64,000 nt of DNA from Candidatus Altimarinota bacterium (GTDB lineage Bacteria; Patescibacteriota; Gracilibacteria; BD1-5; UBA6164). The stretch lies in contig JAIUMN010000001.1 of the NCBI GenBank assembly GCA_022565555.1, forward strand, positions 16,527-80,526, in the 5' to 3' direction. Under the pieces are notes generated by a model. That model ran no database searches. It was not told the DNA's origin and saw nothing but the letters and a program-made list of their open reading frames with translations. A program made the position numbers and the translations under genes. Of the stretch, positions 54,675 through 64,000 are shown piece after piece; the stretch's first letter is position 1, and the number at the start of each line of letters is the position of its first letter.

Positions 54675-55028
54675 CTAAAATTTATTTTTTTCATCTTCAA
54701 GTTTCTCAAGATATGCTTCGAGCTCTTCTTTTGGGGCGAAGAATTTTTTATCTGTAAAGTACTCAAAAAATATTTGCACCATATAGTAACTCATAGAACT
54801 CACTATAAAAAATATCCAAAACCAACTGAGGGTAATATATGGGAATACCATTTTTATATGTGAAAAATAGTTTTGAAAAAGAGAAAGAAGGATAAAAAAT
54901 AAGATAATTTGAGAAAAGATATGTTTTCAAAAAATAATAGTCTGGGTCTTAATCTCCTGAAGTCGGAAATATATTGTGATACCTCAAGAGATAATTCAAG
55001 AAAGAAACGAAAGTAATAAATACAGCAT
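54675..55028 (-). CDS. small three-helix membrane protein
   Basis: The 117-residue protein has hydrophobic helices at about residues 1-20, 38-56 (SQIILFFILLSLFQNYF) and 63-88 (ITLSWFWIFFIVSSMSYYMV). The C-terminus is a charged Glu/Lys helix (EELEAYLEKLEDEKNKF). The first ATG in frame gives MLYLLLSFLSGIISGG. The open frame reaches further upstream by a TTG. It lies between mnmA and recQ on the same strand. No family is recognised. Confidence 0.6.
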
Positions 55029-55082
55029 AAAAAAAGAATGAAAATATATGAAAATATAATAGGGAAAATAGAGAAAATGCAA

Positions 55083-57345
<2,263 letters not shown>

Positions 57346-57359
<14 letters not shown>

Positions 57360-59178
57360 TTCCTTTTTCTTTATATATCTCAAAGTAATGCTCAACAAAT
57401 CTTCGGGCTTTTGGATGTTTTGGAAGAAAAATTTCATCTTGTTTTTCTACAAACTCGAGAAGAAAATTTCAAGCTTCAAGTGTATTGAGATACGTGAATA
57501 TTTGTTGTGTGTATACAGACATATATAGCTCTTTAAACTCTGTAAATGTTTTTTCCTTAAAATTTAGATTTATTTTTCAAGCTTTATATTCTACAAGTCC
57601 TGAGGTAAAAAATATATGAAGATGAATGAGGCACTCAAAATAGTACGGAAGGATATCTTCTACTTCTCTATAACGCATCATGCGTACACTTCGTATCAAA
57701 TGCGTTATCACGATATCTTCATCAAGGTAGTCATTTCCACCTGAGAGGAAATATGCTGCAAGTCCTCATGCAGTTGCCTTAAATTCTTCTATATATTTAT
57801 AGTATCACTTTTCGTTCATAAGTACTTCAGATCAAGCTTTCAACCAAAGACTGTGCCCATACTCATGACCTATAGTCTCTATATCATATACTTCAAAATA
57901 ATGATTAAAATCTTTTTCAAGAAAGGAGTAATATTTTTTTAATATCTCTTCATCGATACACTCGCTCTCAAGCTTCATTTTTGGAGCAGCTTTTTGAGAT
58001 TCATACACAAACTTTGGAAAGGCAAATATTTTCTTTCCGTACTCTTTACTCACCTCATCATCATTGGGAACTACCTGCGCACTATAACTTCAACATAGGA
58101 ACGACCCGTACATAAAAATAGGAGCTCAAACATAGAGTTGTACTTTTTTGAGATTATTTAAACTATAGTTATAACTTTCAGGGAAATTTTCTCGTCCTAT
58201 TTCGTCATAGAGAGCTTCGTACATATTTTCTATATTTTGTAAAACCTGAGACTTTGGAATACTTGGATCTACGATACGTATATCTGACTCAATAGATACT
58301 GCTCTACGATACTTATCTTCATAATACTCTAGCATATGTCATGGCTGAAGTGGGGCAGTTATATCCATCCAAAGTGTGTCAACACGAGCCCACTTTTCTA
58401 CTAAGCTATCAGTATCAGACTCAGCAAGCGCTTGTCTTAGAGCTCAATAGTACTCGATATATTGAGTTTTTTGACTATAGACTTCATCTTCAAGATTTTC
58501 AAGCTTTTCTATAAAAGCATCATACGCAGCAGTTATCACTTCTACCTCTTGTGAGAAGGCAGTACTATAACTTTGAGAAATATAGGTATCTCCTACATTT
58601 TCAAGTACCGAGTAACTTCTGTCTGCATACTCCCCCCTATGTCATCTATCAAATAGCTTTTCTTCCTGGAGATAGCTAAGTATCGCTTCTTGATTATTTC
58701 AAAATCGTGTTTCAAGTTCTCTATTGATTCCAAAAAGAAGTTTTTTATTCCACGCAAGAAATAAATCAGAATACAACTTTCCAATAGTATGAGTTTCCTT
58801 GAGTATAGTTCTATAAAACTCTGTGAAAAGCATCTTCTCTTCTATCTCAGAAAGTATTTCTGTCTGAAGTTTTTCATGCATTTTTCTTGTCTCCTTATAA
58901 GACATCACAAAAGCTTCATCACGCTCTGTTTGTGACTTTCAGAGTTTTTCAAGATAGATATCGAGAGGCTCAAAGTGTTTATTTTTGAGCCTTGCATAGG
59001 CTATATATCTCGTTTCTTCATTTTTCTCTAAACTGAGAGCATCAAGCAAACTATCTAAAATTTCCTGCTCTTTTCCGACTTCTTTTATCCCCTTTTGGAG
59101 TCCACTCAAGTAACTCTGCTTTTGCTCAAATATTCCATGTAGTTCCGCAAGGTCTTGTAAAAATTTTTTTTCGATCAT
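57346..59178 (-). CDS. zinc metallopeptidase with HEYGH motif
   Basis: The 610-residue soluble protein is helical in its N-terminal two-thirds. Its zinc site is TIGHEYGHSLWLKAG (HExxH near residue 365) followed by YKYIEEFKATAGGLAAYFLS (EEFKA, a probable third ligand Glu 33 residues later). This layout of HExxH followed about 30 residues later by E is that of gluzincins, such as M3-type or related dipeptidases. It contains Cys in GSFLCGS. The precise family is not certain. It overlaps recQ in a likely operon. Confidence 0.7.
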
Positions 59179-59187
59179 AACGATATA

Positions 59188-59901
59188 TTAAGTATCCAAA
59201 TATATTAAAACTCATATTCCTGCACCTATAATAAAAGTAAAAGCAATTATTCCAATTAAAACTAGTAAGAAAAATCTTTTAGTAGAGATTCTATGATTAT
59301 GAGACATCCAAGACTTTAGAGATTTCTCTTGCGATATATCTTTTAAAATTATAACTGGATCTGAGTAATACTTATTCCAAAACCATAGCTTATCAACTTC
59401 TATATAAATTCTCCAAACATACTGTCTCGAAAAAAAATTCTGTAATGAAAAATCTGATGTATGTGTATCAATACAATTAAGCATCATAGATTGAATTTCT
59501 TCAGGAATACTTTCAAGTTTCGGTATCTTTAAGTGTAAGCTTAAAAATCTTGACTGATACGGATTTAAATCTATTTTCTCAATTTTTGAAATATCATATT
59601 TTTCAATAAACACTGTTGTTCTTCTTCCTCAAGCATGCATGCGTACGAGCTCTCAAAATACAAAACGTAGACGAATATTAAAATTATTTTTCCTTTTTGA
59701 TATAATTTCTATATCTGTATTGACAGAATCACCAAATATATAAGCTCTCTTAAAAGAGAAATTTTTAATAGTAAAAAAAGGATGGAAGAGATGTTTAAAA
59801 AAACTATTATTAATAGTAAAATGTATGATAAATCCAAAGATAGTAATCATCAAAACTATGATTCATAAAACAAGTAATATGTCATTAAAGATTCATTCCA
59901 T
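59188..59901 (-). CDS. membrane protein with two helices
   Basis: The 237-residue protein has an N-terminal membrane helix (DILLVLGIIVLMITIFGFII) and a C-terminal one (FFLLVLIGIIAFTFIIGAGI). The soluble middle is a mixture of strands and helices (KRAYIFGDSVNTDIEIISKR, GRRTTVFIEKYDISKIEK) with RVFGELVRMHAG. It lies just upstream of the metallopeptidase gene on the same strand. The frame includes a UGA near the end. No family is recognised. Confidence 0.65.
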
Positions 59902-59954
59902 GTGTTTCTTTTAATATATATATTATTATGAGTATATTTGTTTTTTATAAAATC

Positions 59955-59983
59955 ACCAAAAAAAGAGAAGATATCTCTTCTCT
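59955..59983 (-). terminator. DEAD-box gene terminator
   Basis: AAAAAAGAGAAGA, TA and TCTTCTCTTTTTT form a 13-pair stem with T-runs at both ends. It ends the DEAD-box helicase transcript. Confidence 0.8.
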
Positions 59984-60003
59984 TTTTTACAAAAGCTTAG
60001 CAT

Positions 60004-61776
60004 CTATCTCCCTCCGCTATATCCTTGTCCTCTATTTCCTCAAAATCCTCATCTTCCTCCTCTTGAATCTCATGATTTATATGAGAATTTTCCAGAACCT
60101 CCACTTGATCCACCACGTCAACCACTTGAAAATCCTCTCCCGCCTCAGCTATATCCTCATCTTCCTCCACCTGAAAATCCACTTCCTCCACCATCTCGTC
60201 CCTTTGCTTCTACTACAAGTGGTCTACGACTGTTTTGAGCTTTATAGAAATCAAGTACTGCTGCAGCAACTTCTGCTTGAACATTCATATAAGAGAATTT
60301 TTCAAATATATCTATTTTTCAAACATCTCAAAGTCTAGTACCTACTTCACTTTCTATAAACTGGATAAGAGTTCATGGAGTCATTCCATCTATCTTTCCT
60401 TTTGCGATAAAAAGTCTTTGTTCTCCAGTTGGTGAAATACTTGGACCACGTTCCTGTATAGAACTATATGATGATTCATCAAAACGTTTTTCATAGGCGT
60501 CTTTGAGAACTGCAGCAAGCACCTGCGTAATATCTTGCTCTTGAGTAAGTTCAGAAGCGAGTTCAATAAATTTCTCAAGTCCTCACACTGTAATATTTTC
60601 AGTAATTCTTTCAGCAAGACGTTTCTTTTGAATTGTTACTACATCTTTCACATCTGGGACTTGTTCTTTTTTTATTTTTTGCTTCAAAAGACGCTCTATA
60701 GCAAAAAGTTTTCTTGTATCCATTTTTGATACAAATGATATTGCAGTACCTGTTTTTCATGCACGAGCAGTTCGCCCGATACGGTGGGTATAGATTTCAG
60801 CATTATCTGGAAGTGAGTAATTTACCACATGTGAAAGATTATCAACATCAATTCCACGAGCAGCAACATCTGTCGCTACAAGTATTTTACTTTTTCCTGC
60901 TTTAAATCTTCCAAGTATCTTTTCACGATGCTTTTGTTCAATATCTCCATGTATTCCTTCAGCTTTAAGTCCTCTTGCGATAAGTCCAGCAGCTACTTCA
61001 TCAGTATCCATTTTTGTCTTACAAAAAACGATTCCGTAGAAGTCATCTGTCATATCAATCACTCGTGAAAGTGCTTCAAACTTATTTCGTGGTGAAACTT
61101 CATAGTACATCTGTGTGATACGGTCAGAGATAGTTGTTTTACTTTCTATCTTTACGGTCTCATAGTCTCCCATGTATTTTTTCGCAATTGAGAGTATTTC
61201 TCGAGGCATAGTTGCTGAGAAAAGAAGGGTTTTTTTATTTTCAGGAGTATACTCAAGGATCTTTTCTACTTCTTCTTTAAAACCGATATTAAGCATTTCA
61301 TCAGCCTCATCGAGAATAAAGTAATCAAGATCTGCTACTTTCAATGTCTTTTTTACTGTAAGATGATCTATCACTCTTCCTGGAGTTCCAACCACGATAT
61401 GTGGTCATTTCTTAAGTGCCATCACCTCATCACGGATATTTTGACCTCCGTATATGAGCGTTATTTTTACTCCCTTCTCAGCAAATGATTGTATCTCAGT
61501 TGCTACTTGTATCGCAAGTTCACGAGTAGGAGCAAGTATAAGTGCTTGAATACCGATTTTAGACATATCAAGTCTATCAAGAAGTGGAAGTCCAAAACTT
61601 GCTGTTTTTCCAGTACCAGTTTGAGCTTGCCCAAGAATATTTCTCTCTCATTTAAGGAGAAGTCGTATTACACATGCCTGTATTGGACTTGGGTGAATAT
61701 ACCCTTTCTTCTCAATGGCCTCAAGAAGCTTTTCCGAGAGTCCAAGATCTCGAAATGTTGTTGTCTGTTCTGTCAT
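60004..61776 (-). CDS. DEAD-box RNA helicase with RGG-rich tail
   Basis: The 590-residue protein has the Q motif (RDLGLSEKLLEAIEKKGYIH), Walker A GQAQTGTGKTASF, PTRELA, DEAD box ILDEADEML, SAT, and motif VI HRIGRTARAG. The tail after about residue 500 is Arg/Gly/Ser-rich (GGGRGGYSGG, SRGGRGGFGG), where UGA codes for many of the Gly. A DbpA-like RNA-binding domain precedes the tail (RLFIAKGKIDGMTPGTLIQF). It unwinds structured RNA in ribosome assembly or cold adaptation. The long leader upstream may mediate control. Confidence 0.93.
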
Positions 61777-61990
61777 ATTTATAAACAAAAAATAAAGAGA
61801 CACACCTCAGCTTATAGCTGAGTTCCTTTTGAAAAGTTACGAAAATTTCTCGCATCGCTCGAGAGAATTTCCAAAAAATCAAAAAGAAATGTCTCCCAAT
61901 CTCAAATCACACCAAAAGTGCGTATGTCGGCACGGACTATACAAAGAAAAATTAAAAATGCAAGAAGAAAATATTTTCTCTTATTTTCTT
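61777..61990 (-). promoter_or_regulatory. leader region of the DEAD-box gene
   Basis: This 214-bp stretch upstream of the helicase gene contains no convincing gene. It has a CTCAGCT/AGCTGAG hairpin 25 bases before the ATG and a GAAAATTTCTCGC/GCTCGAGAGAATTTTC-like inverted repeat further up. Cold-shock helicase genes often have long structured leaders, but the link here is inference. A 68-codon open frame on the plus strand shows no support. Confidence 0.35.
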
Positions 61991-62018
61991 TTGACATATT
62001 ATGTATCATCTATATATT
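61991..62018 (+). promoter_or_regulatory. fur promoter
   Basis: TTGACA (61991-61996), 16-bp spacer and TATATT (62013-62018), 33 bp before the fur ATG. Confidence 0.65.
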
Positions 62019-62050
62019 TCAAGGACTTTAATTGATACTAAGTCTCAATT

Positions 62051-62449
62051 ATGAAAATAGAAGAAATCCTTCGTGAGCACAAGAAAAACGTAACTCCTGA
62101 GCGAGTAAGTATCTTTAAAAAGATGCAAGAGTTTCATATATTTTCGGCTCGAGATATAGAAGTAAATTTTCCAGAAATACCGAGAGCAAGTATATTTAGA
62201 GCTATTAAACTCTTTTCTCAGATATGAGTACTCAGAAGAGTGAGCTTAGAGGCTTGCTTAGAACAATACGAAGTAAACTCACATACACATCATCACGAAC
62301 ATATGAAGTGTGAAAGTTGTGGAAAAATACTTTCTTTTGAGTCAGACTTTCTCTGTAAACTCCTCACTCAAGTCGCGAAAAATCACAAATTCAAACTCAG
62401 AGAACACTCGATTAATCTGTTCGGAAAATGCAGCGAGTGTTGTAATTAA
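62051..62449 (+). CDS. fur: Fur-family metal regulator (probably zinc-type)
   Basis: The 132-residue protein has the winged-helix half (NVTPERVSIFKKMQEFHIFS, SARDIEVNFPEIPRASIFRA) and the metal-binding half with HTHHHEHMKCESCG. Cys ligand pairs are CESC and CSECC at the C-terminus, the structural zinc site of Fur/Zur. The helix SIFRAIKLFS replaces the usual TVYRxL. Given the CobW-type GTPase and metallophore-like gene downstream, Zur is more likely than iron-Fur, though the sequence does not decide this. Confidence 0.88.
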
Positions 62450-62465
62450 TATATTTTATTTTTTT

Positions 62466-62513
62466 GAAGCCTCTTCCCCTTAGAATTAAGGGAAAGAATT
62501 CAAGTTAGGGTTA
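62466..62513 (+). repeat. palindromic-repeat relative between fur and the CobW gene
   Basis: GAAGCCTCTTCCCCTTA, then a TAAGGG arm and AAAGAATTCAAGTTAGGGTT. It is nearly the reverse complement of the copy before recG (36970-37017), and it forms a hairpin CCCCTTAGAATTAAGGG. There is no T-tract for a terminator. Confidence 0.6.
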
Positions 62514-62520
62514 TACTATT

Positions 62521-63726
62521 ATGAATAAAAAAATACCAGTTACCGTCCTCTCAGGATTTCTCTGAGCTGGAAAAACTACACTTCTCAATAATATCCTCCA
62601 TCAACGAGGAGATATGAAAGTTGCGCTCATCGTGAACGATATGGGAGAAATAAATATTGATGCGAATCTTGTAAAAAATGAAATCACTCTCTCTCAAACA
62701 GAAGAAAAACTCGTGGAAATGGATAATGGGTGTATCTGTTGTACCCTTCGTGACGATTTACTGCAAGAAGTAAAACGCCTAGGAGAAGAGTGAAAGTATG
62801 ATGCTCTTATCATTGAGAGTTCTGGAATCTCAGAACCAGTTCCAGTTGCACAAACATTTTCCTATATCGATGAGGAAAGTGGGATAGATCTTGGTCAATT
62901 TGCTAAGCTTGATACGATGGTGACAGTTATTGATGCTGGAAACTTCCTTGCACATTTTTGAAGTGATAAAACTCTTGCTGATCTCAAGATGTGACTTGAT
63001 GAAAGTGATGATAGAGGGATTGTAAATCTCATGGTTGAGCAAATAGAGTTCGCAAATGTAATTATCCTCAACAAGATAGACCTCGTCACCCCCGAAGAAA
63101 AAAAATATATTCTCTGAGTTATGAGAGGACTTCAAGCTGAGGCAAAAATCATCGAAACTACTGAATCTCAAGTAGATATCTCAGAGATAGTGGATACTGG
63201 TCTCTTTGATTATGATAACGCAGCTCGCTCACCTCTGTGGGTAAAAGAACTTGAGTCTGGTGGACATCATACACATACTCCTGAAACAGAGGAGTATGGT
63301 ATTAGTTCATTTGTCTATAAGAGAGATATCCCCTTTCATCCTGAAAGATTTGGAAAGATATGTTCTGAAAATTGGCCTTGAGTAATTCGTTCTAAAGGGA
63401 TTATCTGGTTAGCAAGTCGCAATGATCTTGCGTGAAACTGGTCACAAGCAGGAGGAAGTATTCGGCTTGATGGACTCGGGCGTTGGATGGGAAGCTTTAG
63501 CTATGAAGAACGTGAAGCATACTCCTCAGCTCTCAATTATGAGTACGAAAGAGAATATGGGGATAAGGATTTTGGAGATAGAAGAACGGAGCTTGTCATT
63601 ATCTGAGTAGGAATGAATAATGCAGCAATTATAAAAATGTTTGACCAAGCACTTCTCACAGAGGAAGAACTTGCACATCCTGAAAGTTGGTCAGAGATGA
63701 GAGATGATTTTCCTGCGTGGATATAA
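62521..63726 (+). CDS. CobW/ZNG1-type GTP-dependent zinc metallochaperone
   Basis: The 401-residue protein has Walker A SGFLGAGKTT (11-20, second Gly UGA), the metal-binding CxCC motif GCICCTLRDDL (Cys71, 73, 74), IIESSGISEPVPVA, NKIDLV, and a C-terminal CobW_C domain with a HHTHTPETEEYG His stretch. Such GTPases deliver zinc or cobalt to target enzymes, with induction under zinc limitation. It follows fur by 71 bp, and a nicotianamine-synthase-like gene follows by 21 bp. Confidence 0.92.
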
Positions 63727-63747
63727 CAATATTTTTTGAAAGAAATT

Positions 63748-64000
63748 ATGAAAAAGATAACAAAAAAGCAATTACAGAGCTTTATAGAACAATTAGAGAA
63801 ACTCACTCACCTCTCTCCGAGCACAGAAGTAGATGCATTTTTTCAAGCTATATGCTCATATAGTGTGAAAAATAATGAAAAAATACCCTCTCACCCTGAT
63901 GTCACACGCCTACAGCAAGCATGTGCTACATGAGAATGTTTTATGGAAAAGAGTATCGCGGAACAAATTATATCATCAGAAAATCCATGGAATACACTAA
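63748..64000 (+). CDS. nicotianamine synthase-like protein (5' part, cut by window end)
   Basis: The visible 84 residues read MKKITKKQLQSFIEQLEKLT, then HLSPSTEVDAFFQAICSYSV, IPSHPDVTRLQQACATGE and CFMEKSIAEQIISSENPW. The order LspS..vd.lF..i, a spacer, then P.v..L..aca..E..mE...A..I....nPw matches the N-terminal third of nicotianamine synthases and their bacterial metallophore relatives. NAS joins aminocarboxypropyl units from SAM into zinc/nickel chelators. The ATG is at 63748; a TTG 12 bp earlier is in frame. The gene continues outside the window. Confidence 0.55.

Noticed and set aside
59997..60194. 65-codon acidic frame at the end of the DEAD-box gene
   Set aside because: It is a shifted reading of the RGG/GGR-rich tail; with UGA = Gly the helicase frame covers it fully.
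61829..62035. 68-codon ORF before fur
   Set aside because: It overlaps the fur promoter, has no ribosome site and shows no family pattern; the region is better explained as divergent leader sequence.

Overview
This window reads as one piece of chromosome from an AT-rich Patescibacteria/CPR bacterium that translates UGA as glycine (genetic code 25, the code of Gracilibacteria/BD1-5 and Absconditabacteria/SR1). Under the standard code nearly every gene is shattered. With UGA = Gly, GroEL, IleS, RecG, LepA, ThrRS, MnmA and others become single full-length frames, and the restored glycines fall in invariant positions (GroEL VVGGGVA, the GGM tail, the Walker A of CobW and RecQ). Every gene ends in TAA or TAG, none in TGA. 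The sequence does not decide between the two lineages.

Layout. 1-2073: large serine recombinase whose 3' end runs into tRNA-Trp. 2.1-5.5 kb: translation operon rpsA-rpsB-(membrane protein)-tsf, then tRNA-His. 5.8-9.8 kb: PilT-like ATPase, a PDE-like HD hydrolase, and thrS behind a threonine leader-peptide attenuator. 9.9-16.4 kb: intracellular PHB depolymerase, recX, groES-groEL with a CIRCE-like operator, and an RNA-processing metallo-beta-lactamase. 16.45-16.77 kb: a promoter-to-terminator structured RNA locus with a 14-nt match to the 16S tail. 16.8-21.4 kb: ileS and tRNA-Ser. 21.5-30.2 kb: I78-like lipoprotein, ridA-ilvA with an attenuated leader, FKBP and DsbA-like exported folding factors, lepA. 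30.3-33.6 kb: an 1108-residue surface protein (two ComEA-like HhH domains, PKD-like domains, lamin-tail domain). 33.7-38.8 kb: ahpC, a frameshifted Nudix gene, recG, rsmG, tsaC. 38.9-45.0 kb: four consecutive large proteins, each carrying a different peptidoglycan-cleaving or remodelling domain. 45.2-53.1 kb: rmuC, an MscS-like protein, hflX, a Phe-rich leader attenuator, trxB, a GGCT-like protein. 53.1-61.8 kb: mnmA carrying an in-frame DUF559 insertion, recQ, a zinc metallopeptidase, a DEAD-box helicase. 62-64 kb: Fur/Zur, a CobW-type zinc GTPase and a nicotianamine-synthase-like gene, which looks like a zinc-homeostasis cluster.

Two features stand out. First, a family of short GC-rich palindromic elements (core CCTCACCCTAACCCTCTCC) sits between genes and also inside coding regions (ileS, rsmG, a PH-domain gene, mnmA), always leaving the host frame open. 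In mnmA two copies flank a DUF559 endonuclease-like domain, and the whole block is translated as part of MnmA. Second, the four-gene lytic cluster shares an unusual N-terminus and, for two genes, a near-identical upstream block; this fits the epibiotic or predatory lifestyle known for code-25 CPR bacteria. Leader-peptide attenuators (Thr at thrS, Phe/Tyr at 49.6 kb) show ribosome-mediated regulation in a reduced genome.

All functional names come from reading motifs by eye; no database search was possible.
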